From FEN-1279 sp964501535 (lineage in GTDB: Bacteria > Bacteroidota > Ignavibacteria > Tepidaquicellales > Tepidaquicellaceae), in NCBI GenBank assembly GCA_964501535.1, contig CAZCSV010000017.1, forward strand, positions 1-12,354: a stretch of DNA of 12,354 bases, read 5' to 3'. The position numbers and the translations under genes are program-made. Of the stretch, positions 1 through 6,833 are shown one piece after another. Every line of letters begins with the position of its first letter. The stretch's first letter is position 1. The notes under the pieces are model-generated. The model was not told the DNA's origin, made no database searches, and saw only the letters and a program-made list of their open reading frames with translations.

Positions 1-64
1 AGCCGATATTAAATTGCAATTTTAGAAATATCGTTTTATATTTATAAGAATTAAAACCGTCACT

Positions 65-1288
65 ATGAGATTTGTCAAATTTACTTTATTTTTTTTCCTC
101 TTCATTTTTTACATCAAGATTGCAGATGCGAGAATTGACATCTCGGGAAAAGTTCTCGATGAACGCTATTTTCCCGTGCCCGGACTTAAACTCTATTTCT
201 CGGGCGGAAAAGCCGCCACAACAAACGGCGAAGGTAAATTTAATATTTCTCTCGACAATACTCCGTATGATGTCTTCATTTACGACTATGCGAACCTGAA
301 CGGTGCGGTTTACAGAAATCTGACCACGGCGACTCCGGAGCTCACTCTCTTCGGAAATATATCTTCCAAATATATCAATACCGATATCATAAAAGTAAAT
401 TTCAATCCCGTTCCGCAGGGAAAAACCGTAATCATAAAATTCATAAGCGACCAGATTTTCAGCTCGAAGGAAGTCGTTGCGTCTTCGGGAGAAAAAACAA
501 AACTAATCACTGTCGACTATCCCAATACAAAAGATTTTATCAACGGAAGAATCGTTTATATAGAAAAATCCCCGCAAAGCTATGATAGGTTTTCGGAAAA
601 AACGGTTACCATTATGAAAGATAACCTGACTCAGTCGGTAATGTTCGATTCGAACTCGTATTATCTGAAACCCGGAGATTCTTACCTGACGATATATCTG
701 CCCGGACAGGAGAGCGAAAGTAAATCTTTCCGGGTGTATGCCGATTTCCTGTCGCTTCACAGAAATTCCGAACTCCTTCTCAACACAACCGAGGGTGATA
801 TCATTTCTACAAAAGTCTTAATCCCGCAAACCCTGCCGTACGGATACAGGATTAAAATAGTTGGAAGCAGCTCCTATAAAGGCGGCTCGGGTTATGACAG
901 CTATTTCTATTCATACCCGGGAGCAACCTACAATATTAACAGTGAAACTCCCCCTCTGCTGGATGCTCCGCAGGATAAGCTCTATACTGTAAATGATAAT
1001 ACTATCTTCTCTTATGAGTGGGGCTCGGGTACCGGGGTTTATGTTGTTCGATTTCATTGTTTCGACCCGGTTGGTGATTTCTACGAGGTTACAACAGATA
1101 GAAATATCAAATCACCCCTACCGTTTGTAAAAGATATTTTGAAGGGAACGGAATTCAGTTGGAGTGTTTCGAAATACCTGACTAATGTATCGGTTGATTC
1201 TTTCGTCCGCCCGAAAGACTTTGCTAATGACCTCGGTTATAGAGCAGTTACTTACTCGAACCAGCGTACCTTTAGAACGAAATTCTAA
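65..1288 (+). CDS. Secreted protein with N-terminal carboxypeptidase-regulatory-like beta domain
   Basis: The 407-residue protein starts with a basic residue pair and a very hydrophobic stretch (residues 6-17) ending in an Ala-Asp-Ala site near residue 22, which reads as a Sec signal peptide. Residues about 24-90 (IDISGKVLDE, then a VPG turn, then TTNGEGKFNISL) match the pattern of CarboxypepD_reg-like/Ig-like beta-sandwich domains, which are common in exported Bacteroidota proteins. The rest is rich in aromatic and beta-strand residues and I recognise no catalytic motif. A periplasmic or surface structural/binding role is inference. No Shine-Dalgarno precedes the ATG; the start was chosen because the signal peptide begins there. 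The gene stands alone on the plus strand and converges on era. No C-terminal sorting domain is evident. Confidence 0.75.
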   Translation: MRFVKFTLFFFLFIFYIKIADARIDISGKVLDERYFPVPGLKLYFSGGKAATTNGEGKFNISLDNTPYDVFIYDYANLNGAVYRNLTTATPELTLFGNISSKYINTDIIKVNFNPVPQGKTVIIKFISDQIFSSKEVVASSGEKTKLITVDYPNTKDFINGRIVYIEKSPQSYDRFSEKTVTIMKDNLTQSVMFDSNSYYLKPGDSYLTIYLPGQESESKSFRVYADFLSLHRNSELLLNTTEGDIISTKVLIPQTLPYGYRIKIVGSSSYKGGSGYDSYFYSYPGATYNINSETPPLLDAPQDKLYTVNDNTIFSYEWGSGTGVYVVRFHCFDPVGDFYEVTTDRNIKSPLPFVKDILKGTEFSWSVSKYLTNVSVDSFVRPKDFANDLGYRAVTYSNQRTFRTKF

Positions 1289-1351
1289 AAAACGCCGAAT
1301 TATCAATAAAAAACAGAAAAAGAAAATTGAGAAAACGGAAAAACGAAAAAT

Positions 1352-1384
1352 GGGAAAATAGGGAAATAGGAAAATAGGAAAATA
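1352..1384. repeat. Short tandem repeat, four units of about 8 bp (GGGAAAATA/GGAAAATA)
   Basis: Four successive units read GGGAAAATA, GGGAAATA, GGAAAATA, GGAAAATA within an almost all-purine tract (about 1300-1384) between the convergent genes. The last unit merges with the left arm of the hairpin at 1376-1394. Confidence 0.7.
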
Positions 1385-1394
1385 TAATTTTCCT
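1376..1394. terminator. Possible weak bidirectional terminator hairpin
   Basis: An 8-bp perfect inverted repeat, AGGAAAAT / ATTTTCCT with a 3-base loop, lies between the 3' ends of the secreted-protein gene (+) and era (-). It is followed by TTTT on the plus strand. The stem is AT-rich, so it would be weak; its role as a shared terminator is inferred from position. Confidence 0.4.
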
Positions 1395-1407
1395 TTTAAC
1401 TTTTTAA

Positions 1408-2295
1408 TCATTGCTTATACGCCTCTCTTAAAAACTTCCTGTCCTTTCTCCAGTCTTTCCTGACTTTGACGAATAGCTTCAGATATACTTCTTTCTTTAA
1501 AAACTTCTCAATTGACTCCCTTGCCTCTTTTCCCAGTGTTTTTATTTTATTCCCGTTCCTCCCGATGAATATTACCTTCTGAGATTCCCTCTCTATTACT
1601 ATCTCCGCATTTATGTAATCTTTTGCATCCTTGCGCTCGATAAATTCGACTATGTTGACATATACGCTGTAAGGAACTTCGTCCTGATACATATCGAGAA
1701 TCTTTTGCCTTATTATCTCCGCGACAAAAAATTTCTCGGGGCGGTCGGTCAGTATATCTTCGTCAAAGAAAAATTCCGATATAGGTAAATTGTCAACGAG
1801 CTGCCTGTGAACTTCGTTAACGTTGAAATTTTCCTTTGCGGATATTGGAATAATGTTGTCAAAACCAAACTCCTCTTTCAGTAATAGCATCTTGCTCTTC
1901 ACGTCGTCCTGCTCTATTAAATCTACTTTGTTTAATACTATTATTCTTTTTTTTCCTTTCAATTCTCTCTTGAACCTTTCTTCCGTTTCTCTCAATGATT
2001 TTATATTGAAATCCGATGCATCGATTAAGTGCAGAATTATATCCGCTTCGGTAAAGGAAGATTTAAGCTCACCCATCATAAATTTCTGCAACTCGTATTT
2101 TGGCTCGAAAAGCCCCGGTGTATCGATGAAAACAATCTGTATGTTTTTATCCGAATATATGCCGAGTATCTTGTTCCTCGTCGTCTGGGCTTTCCTGTTT
2201 ACTATCGACAAATCACATCCCAGAAAAGTATTCATCAGCGTCGATTTTCCCGCATTTGGCTTGCCTATTATCGCCACATATCCGCATTTTCTCAT
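1408..2295 (-). CDS. era: GTPase Era
   Basis: Era is a Ras-like GTPase that binds the 3' end of 16S rRNA and assists 30S subunit maturation at the inner face of the membrane. The 295-residue length is normal for the family. Visible motifs: G1 GKPNAGKST (residues 11-19), the Era-specific QTTR switch I (37-40), G3 DTPG (58-61), G4 NKVD (122-125), G5 SAK (152-154). The C-terminal KH domain has its GxxG loop as GRNG (245-248), followed by an Era-type end rich in Lys, Arg and Trp. The start ATG overlaps the stop of the preceding lipoprotein gene (ATGA), and no Shine-Dalgarno is seen, so translation probably depends on coupling. It is the last gene of a four-gene operon with two TPR proteins and a lipoprotein, an unusual setting for era. 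Confidence 0.97.
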   Translation of the reverse strand: MRKCGYVAIIGKPNAGKSTLMNTFLGCDLSIVNRKAQTTRNKILGIYSDKNIQIVFIDTPGLFEPKYELQKFMMGELKSSFTEADIILHLIDASDFNIKSLRETEERFKRELKGKKRIIVLNKVDLIEQDDVKSKMLLLKEEFGFDNIIPISAKENFNVNEVHRQLVDNLPISEFFFDEDILTDRPEKFFVAEIIRQKILDMYQDEVPYSVYVNIVEFIERKDAKDYINAEIVIERESQKVIFIGRNGNKIKTLGKEARESIEKFLKKEVYLKLFVKVRKDWRKDRKFLREAYKQ

Positions 2296-2747
2296 TTTAC
2301 TATAATAATTTGATTTTTTGAAGTTATTATTATTTGAGGTTTCCCCCTGTATTCAGTTATGGTCCCTTGAACCTCGACATTCTGGTTTTTGTAAACGCTT
2401 AAATCCCCTACCTCGGAGAATTTTTCCGAAAAAATAACCGCGGTAAATGTATTCTTAGGGTATTTTTTGTCGAAATTCAGATATGCTACCTTTTCCCTTT
2501 CTACCACATCGGCAACATAACCGCTTACAAATGCATTTGCATTAATATGGCTGTTAGCTTCAGAAGAATTAATTTTTAAAATATTTTCCTCCGTAGAAGA
2601 TGTTTTTATGCCGGAAGAATCAGTCTGCCCGGAAATATTCCCTGTGCTGTCTTTACCGGAATTTTTATATATCTTTATCTCCTCTTGTTTCCTTCCGCAC
2701 GAGGATAATAAAAATATCGACAATATTAAAATTAATAATTTTTTCAT
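2292..2747 (-). CDS. Small lipoprotein with OB-fold-like C-terminal domain
   Basis: The 151-residue product has a classic lipoprotein signal: a hydrophobic core followed by LSSC with the lipidated Cys at residue 17. A Ser/Thr/Glu-rich linker (about 20-70) leads to a beta-rich domain (about 72-151). That domain contains AYLNFDKKYP, FTAVIF, NVEVQGTITEYRGKPQIIIT and a terminal QIIIVK. The G-x-I-x-x-Y-x-G-x-P-x-I-I pattern is typical of small bacterial OB-fold domains found in exported nuclease-like or nucleic-acid-binding proteins. Function is otherwise unknown. The start overlaps the TPR gene upstream and the end overlaps era, both by ATGA, so it is a fixed operon member. I see no catalytic residues of a thermonuclease. 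Confidence 0.8.
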   Translation of the reverse strand: MKKLLILILSIFLLSSCGRKQEEIKIYKNSGKDSTGNISGQTDSSGIKTSSTEENILKINSSEANSHINANAFVSGYVADVVEREKVAYLNFDKKYPKNTFTAVIFSEKFSEVGDLSVYKNQNVEVQGTITEYRGKPQIIITSKNQIIIVK

Positions 2748-3571
2748 TTTATTAATTTTTCCATTTGTTTTATTTCATATTCAAGTTCGCTTTTACTTTC
2801 GTGGTTCAGTTCGAGCGCACGCTGGAAATCGAGCAAGGCCTCTTTGTAGTTTTTCAATTCTTTATAAATGTATCCTCTTCTGTAATATGCCTCGGAATTA
2901 ACCTTATCTAACTCTATGGATTTATCGAAATCTGCTAATGCTTCTTTTAATTTGCCGTCTTGATAATTGAATGTTCCCCTATCGAGATATGCTTGAGCGT
3001 TTAAAGGATTTAGCTCGATTGACATATTTAAATCCGACATTGCCCGTTTCATATCCTGCTTTATATAATAGACTACTGCTCTGTTTCTGTATGCCTCCGA
3101 ATTATTCGGGTTATGCATTATTGCCCTGTCGAAATCATTCATCGCCAAATCCATCTCTCCAAGTTTAAAATAAGTAGTACCGCGAAAAATACAAAAATCC
3201 GAATTACCGGGTTCAAGAGTAATTGCCTGTGTAAAATCTGAAATTGCGTTTTGATATTCACCCTTCAGAGAAAGTAAAATTCCTTTGTTACTGTATGCTT
3301 TCGAATAATTCGGGTCAATTTGAATTGCCATGCTGTAATCTTTTAAAGCATCATCAAACCTTTTTAACATCATATAAGCAGAACCTCGCCTGTCGTATCC
3401 AATCGATGCATTCGGCAAAATCGTAACATATTCCGAAAAGCGGTTTATTGCCTCGTTGTAATCCCCCGTGTTCATTGCCGCTTCACCCATCCTGAAAAGC
3501 TCTTCCGCGGAATATTGTGCATTAACTCCAAGAGCGAAAAGAAGTAAATATATTAAACAGATTATTCTCAT
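2744..3571 (-). CDS. Secreted TPR-repeat protein (second of two paralogues)
   Basis: A signal peptide occupies residues 1-18 (hydrophobic core, VNA-Q cleavage). It is followed by about seven consecutive 34-residue tetratricopeptide repeats filling residues ~20-260. The repeats show the usual W/L-G-Y-A-F-A-P pattern, for example AYSNKGILLSLKGEYQNAIS and AEYQ/PNNSEAYRNRAV-type helices. TPR arrays make protein-binding superhelices; here the protein would act in the periplasm or at the outer membrane. The partner is unknown. It is the same size and layout as its upstream neighbour, suggesting tandem duplication. Both ends overlap neighbours by 4 bp (ATGA). Confidence 0.88.
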   Translation of the reverse strand: MRIICLIYLLLFALGVNAQYSAEELFRMGEAAMNTGDYNEAINRFSEYVTILPNASIGYDRRGSAYMMLKRFDDALKDYSMAIQIDPNYSKAYSNKGILLSLKGEYQNAISDFTQAITLEPGNSDFCIFRGTTYFKLGEMDLAMNDFDRAIMHNPNNSEAYRNRAVVYYIKQDMKRAMSDLNMSIELNPLNAQAYLDRGTFNYQDGKLKEALADFDKSIELDKVNSEAYYRRGYIYKELKNYKEALLDFQRALELNHESKSELEYEIKQMEKLIK

Positions 3572-4392
3572 TTCAATTTTTGTTTTGCTTCGTCATAATA
3601 ATTTTTTGTCTGCGTCTCGAGGTCCGGATTCAGTTTGTATCCGTATTCCATATCGTCTATCGCTTTTTTGTATTGCTCCATCGCAAGATATAATATTCCC
3701 CTTCTTACATAGCTCTCGCCTTCATACGGATCCAGCGTAATAGCCGTTTCGTAATCCGCCATCGCTTTATCATATTCTTTTATGTATTTATAAAGCGTCC
3801 CGCGAAAGTAAAAACTCTTCGGAAGGCTTGGATTGATTTCAATTGCTTTATTTATGTCTTCAAAAGCTTTTTCGTAATTGTTCAAATTAAAATAATATGC
3901 TCCCCTGTTCCAGTACGTATCGAGATAATTCGGATTAATCCTGATGGATTCCTCCCATAATTTAACCGCCATTTCATCATTACCCTGATAAGCGTAAACG
4001 GTTGCGAGAGAATTGTATGTCATCAAATCTTCCCTGTCTATTTGCAGAGCTTTTTCAAGGTCGGCTCTTGCCTTATCGAAATCATTCAACATCATATAAC
4101 ATGCACCCCTGCTGGAAATAGCTCTTGCATATGTACTGTCAAGCATCACTGCTTTGTCGAAGCAGTCAAATGCAACTTTATAATTTTTAAGATTTATATA
4201 TGCCGCACCAAGTCCTGTCAATACCCTTGCATCATCCGGATTCTTCTTGAGGTATTCACTGTAATATTTTACCGCAGATATATTGTCCTTGCTGTATAAT
4301 GCATCATCGCCTTTTATAATAAGAGAATCTTTTTCCTGTCCGTATAAACTAATGGAAAAAATAAGAAACAAAAATAGAAGAATTTTTTTCAT
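3568..4392 (-). CDS. Secreted TPR-repeat protein (first of two paralogues, operon leader)
   Basis: Residues 1-18 form a Sec signal peptide (MKKILLF... ending SLYG-Q). Seven TPR units of 34 residues follow, at about 20-53, 54-87, 88-121, 122-155, 156-189, 190-223 and 224-257, with the conserved Gly/Ala, Tyr and Pro positions visible. A periplasmic scaffold role is inferred from the fold. It is the first gene of the era operon; its end overlaps the second TPR gene by ATGA. The 64-bp AT-rich gap upstream, behind mazF on the same strand, has no Shine-Dalgarno and no convincing terminator, so read-through from mazEF is possible. Confidence 0.88.
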   Translation of the reverse strand: MKKILLFLFLIFSISLYGQEKDSLIIKGDDALYSKDNISAVKYYSEYLKKNPDDARVLTGLGAAYINLKNYKVAFDCFDKAVMLDSTYARAISSRGACYMMLNDFDKARADLEKALQIDREDLMTYNSLATVYAYQGNDEMAVKLWEESIRINPNYLDTYWNRGAYYFNLNNYEKAFEDINKAIEINPSLPKSFYFRGTLYKYIKEYDKAMADYETAITLDPYEGESYVRRGILYLAMEQYKKAIDDMEYGYKLNPDLETQTKNYYDEAKQKLK

Positions 4393-4456
4393 ATTAATAA
4401 TTAAGAAATTTGTTAATTACCGTAAATTTAAGAAATTTAATTTTATTTTTATATGA

Positions 4457-4795
4457 TTATAATAACGTAAGTGTTTTGGAAAGAACTTCGGCAACTTTTT
4501 CATTAGGTAACTTACATATGTATTCCGTGCGCCTGATTTTCCAGTCTATGCTTTTTATCTGGTCTGCTAATATTATACCGCTCACTTTTAAACCGGAAGG
4601 AATTAATACTTCAAACGGATATCCCTTGGCTTTTCCTTTCATCGGACATACTATCCCTAAGCCGGTCTTTTCATTGTATACTTTGGGAGAAATGACAAGA
4701 ACGATTTTTCTGAGCTTTTTATTTGACTCTACCTCCGCAGTTTCTATATCAATCCAAACGATATCACCCCTGTCCGGTATGTAATTTGACTTCAT
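4457..4795 (-). CDS. mazF: MazF/PemK-family toxin, endoribonuclease
   Basis: The 112-residue protein aligns along its whole length with the E. coli MazF/ChpB group: YIPDRGDIVWID (5-16), VLVISPKVYNEKTG (32-45), KGYPFEV (57-63), GIILADQIKSIDW (about 73-85). MazF toxins are sequence-specific mRNA interferases held inactive by MazE. The start is supported by an AAGGAG ribosome-binding site at 4804-4809, inside the end of mazE, 8 nt upstream; the ATG overlaps the mazE stop as ATGA. Anchoring on KGYPFEV and the SPxxYNxKTG block puts Lys30 opposite catalytic Arg29 of E. coli MazF (Arg is one residue earlier) and Lys53 opposite Thr52. Activity may therefore be altered or lost. The fold assignment is firm. 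Confidence 0.93.
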   Translation of the reverse strand: MKSNYIPDRGDIVWIDIETAEVESNKKLRKIVLVISPKVYNEKTGLGIVCPMKGKAKGYPFEVLIPSGLKVSGIILADQIKSIDWKIRRTEYICKLPNEKVAEVLSKTLTLL

Positions 4796-5037
4796 TCGCT
4801 TGTCTCCTTTTCCGAAGGTTTAGGATATATAACTTCTTTGTGAAGATTCTTTTCCGTTATTCCCGATAATAAAGAATTAATTTCCAGGTTTTTCTTTTTC
4901 TTCCTCGTTACAACTAATTTGTTCTTTATAATCTTTATCTTTATATCTATCCCTTCCTCTAACTTAAGGTCTTCGGCATAAGATTTTGGTATCCTTAATG
5001 CAAGACTGTTACCCCATTTTTGTATTTTTGATTTCAT
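4792..5037 (-). CDS. mazE: MazE-family antitoxin, AbrB-like DNA-binding protein
   Basis: The 81-residue protein has the SpoVT/AbrB swapped-hairpin N-terminus typical of MazE (IQKWGNSLALRIPKSYAEDL, residues 5-24, then a beta strand IKIKIIKNKLVV). An acidic/basic C-terminal tail follows, containing LLSGITEKNLHKEV, the usual toxin-wrapping motif. MazE neutralises MazF and normally represses its own operon. It lies first in the pair and overlaps mazF by 4 bp. The upstream region carries phased ATATAC repeats that could be its operator. No Shine-Dalgarno is seen before its ATG. Confidence 0.93.
   Translation of the reverse strand: MKSKIQKWGNSLALRIPKSYAEDLKLEEGIDIKIKIIKNKLVVTRKKKKNLEINSLLSGITEKNLHKEVIYPKPSEKETSE
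4804..4809 (-). promoter_or_regulatory. Ribosome-binding site of mazF
   Basis: AAGGAG on the minus strand lies 8 nt before the mazF ATG, within the last codons of mazE. It is one of the few clear Shine-Dalgarno sequences in the window and fixes the mazF start. Confidence 0.7.
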
Positions 5038-5043
5038 AATTTG

Positions 5044-5086
5044 GTATATACAATAAATATACGGTTTATATTATGAATATACAATA
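5044..5086. promoter_or_regulatory. Candidate mazEF operator: phased ATATAC repeats
   Basis: ATATAC occurs at 5046-5051, 5057-5062 and 5077-5082, with spacings of 11 and 20 bp, near one and two helical turns. The first and last are part of a 10-bp direct repeat ATATACAATA (5046-5055 and 5077-5086), and 5044-5051 is the palindrome GTATATAC. The block starts 7 bp upstream of the mazE start codon, where an autoregulatory site is expected. The region is AT-rich, so chance repetition is possible. Confidence 0.4.
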
Positions 5087-5170
5087 GAATATTTGATTAA
5101 TACAATAATATTAACGTGCGGGAAATATATCGCCCTAAATATATATTTTTTCTATCTTTAACCCTTGCTA

Positions 5171-6679
5171 TTAATAATTATCTATCTGTGCCCGCTGAAG
5201 TTTCCCCGAATAATCGATATATACAGCCTTCCACTCCGAATAGAAATCATATACCGTCCAGCCGCCTTCACGATGTCCGTTTCCAGTGGCTTTTACACCG
5301 CCAAACGGCATATGCGCCTCTGCTCCGATTGTCGCTCCGTTGATATATGTTATACCCGCCTGTATATCCCTTACCGCCCTGAATGCATCATTCACATCAT
5401 TCGTAAAGATACTCGATGATAATCCGTACTCCGTGCCGTTTAAAATGTTTATTGCATCATCTAAATCATTGCACTTCAAAACCGATAACACCGGACCAAA
5501 TATTTCCTCAGTCGCAATCCTGTGGGTTGGTTTTACATTAACAAATATCGTAGGCTCATAAAACCATCCATTCTTCAAATCGCCTTCCGTCGCAAATTTT
5601 CCGCCGACAACCAGCTTCGCTTTATCCTCTTTCGTTCCTATCTGTACATACTCGTCAACCGTGTTTCTCTGTGCCTCGCTTATGCAAGGACCAACGTCCA
5701 CTCCTTTATCGTTTCCGTACCCGAGTTTTAATTTCTTAACCCGCTCTGTAAGTTTTTCAACAAATTTATCGTGTATTTCTTTGTGCAAAATCAGCCTTGA
5801 TGTTGCCGTACATCTCTGACCTGTCGTTCCGAAAGCGCCCCATAACACAGCATCCATGGCTAAATCCATATTAGCATCAGGCATTACTATCTGTGCGTTC
5901 TTCCCGCCAAGCTCGAGAGATACTCGTTTCAGTTCCCTGCCGCCGACCTCGTTTATTCTCCTTCCTACAAGAGTCGAGCCGGTGAATGATATCAAATCAA
6001 TTTCCTTGCTCGCAAGAAATGCCTCGCCCACAACACTTCCTTTCCCGTGGACCAAATTAATTACACCCGGAATATAATCTTTACCAAGAACTTTTTTCAT
6101 TGCTTCGTCAATAATCTGAACCAGCGTGTTTGCTGTCTTCGGCGTAATTTCAGCCGGCTTGAAAACTACAGTATTCCCGCAAACAAGCGCCGGAAAAATT
6201 TTCCACGTGGGAATTGCCATCGGAAAATTCCAGGGCGTGATTATTCCGGCAACACCTATCGGAACTCTGAAAGAAAGATTCATCTTGTTCGCCAGCTCGC
6301 TCGGCGCATTCATACCGAAAAGCCTCCTGCCCTCCGATGCCGCATAATAAGCCGTATCAATACCTTCCTGCGTGTCGCCCTTCGTCTCGGCAAACACTTT
6401 CCCCATCTCGCGCGTCATTTCGAATGCAATTTCGTCTTTCCTCGCTAACATTATATCGCCGACTTCTTTTAATACGTCGCCCCTTTTTGGTGCAGGTATA
6501 AGTCTCCATTTTTTGAAAGCTTCACGAGCGGCTTTTACCGCTTCGTTTACATCTTCGGTCGTCGAAAGCGGAAATAATCCGATTAAATCTTCGTTCCAGT
6601 TCGCCGGATTTCTGTTTTCGCTGTACTTTCCGTTTGAGGACGGCTTCCACACTCCGTTTATAAAATTCTTAAATTCCAT
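5171..6679 (-). CDS. Aldehyde dehydrogenase family protein (possibly 2-oxoglutarate-semialdehyde dehydrogenase type)
   Basis: The 502 residues form a complete ALDH. Oxyanion Asn is in PWN (149-151), cofactor Lys in VVFKPAE (Lys174), Rossmann FTGSTLVG (232-239), general base Glu256 in LELGGKN, nucleophile Cys290 in GQRCTATSR, and late EEIFGPVLSV and PFGG motifs are present. It oxidises an aldehyde to a carboxylate with NAD(P). The GQRCTATSR context and C-terminal region recall YcbD-type 2-oxoglutarate-semialdehyde dehydrogenases, but the substrate cannot be read from sequence alone; aminoadipate- or glutarate-type semialdehydes are alternatives. GGAG lies 6 nt before the ATG. It is divergent from lhgO across 154 bp, which suggests linked function. 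Confidence 0.93.
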   Translation of the reverse strand: MEFKNFINGVWKPSSNGKYSENRNPANWNEDLIGLFPLSTTEDVNEAVKAAREAFKKWRLIPAPKRGDVLKEVGDIMLARKDEIAFEMTREMGKVFAETKGDTQEGIDTAYYAASEGRRLFGMNAPSELANKMNLSFRVPIGVAGIITPWNFPMAIPTWKIFPALVCGNTVVFKPAEITPKTANTLVQIIDEAMKKVLGKDYIPGVINLVHGKGSVVGEAFLASKEIDLISFTGSTLVGRRINEVGGRELKRVSLELGGKNAQIVMPDANMDLAMDAVLWGAFGTTGQRCTATSRLILHKEIHDKFVEKLTERVKKLKLGYGNDKGVDVGPCISEAQRNTVDEYVQIGTKEDKAKLVVGGKFATEGDLKNGWFYEPTIFVNVKPTHRIATEEIFGPVLSVLKCNDLDDAINILNGTEYGLSSSIFTNDVNDAFRAVRDIQAGITYINGATIGAEAHMPFGGVKATGNGHREGGWTVYDFYSEWKAVYIDYSGKLQRAQIDNY

Positions 6680-6833
6680 ATTTTTCTCCGTTATTTTTTG
6701 GTTAGATATTTATTCAAAATAATTACTTAAACCGAGAGAAGAAATTCATTTATATTTATAATTTTTTTATCACAAATTTTTGAATTTATACTGAATTTTA
6801 AAAAAGTAATATTACAATTACTAAATCATATCG
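6680..6833. promoter_or_regulatory. Divergent promoter region between the aldehyde dehydrogenase and lhgO
   Basis: This 154-bp, very AT-rich spacer must hold the promoters of both divergent genes. TATACT (6787-6792) and TAATAT (6807-6812) could be -10-like boxes towards lhgO, but no well-spaced -35 partner was found. I see no clear operator palindrome. Confidence 0.35.

Noticed and set aside
1118..1411. Minus-strand open frame across the end of the secreted-protein gene
   Set aside because: Its N-terminus is the translated purine tract (a Phe/Ile/Pro-rich low-complexity run), and the rest is antisense to a credible gene.
4401..4438. Direct repeat TTAAGAAATTT (4401-4411 and 4428-4438) upstream of the first TPR gene
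   Set aside because: Eleven-base AT-only-like repeat in a very AT-rich spacer, spacing of 27 bp is not helical, and no known site matches.
5123..5148. AAATATAT/ATATATTT inverted repeat between mazE and the aldehyde dehydrogenase, considered as a terminator
   Set aside because: The T-run is on the plus strand but no plus-strand gene precedes it; for the minus-strand dehydrogenase the order is wrong. Arms are pure A/T and likely chance.
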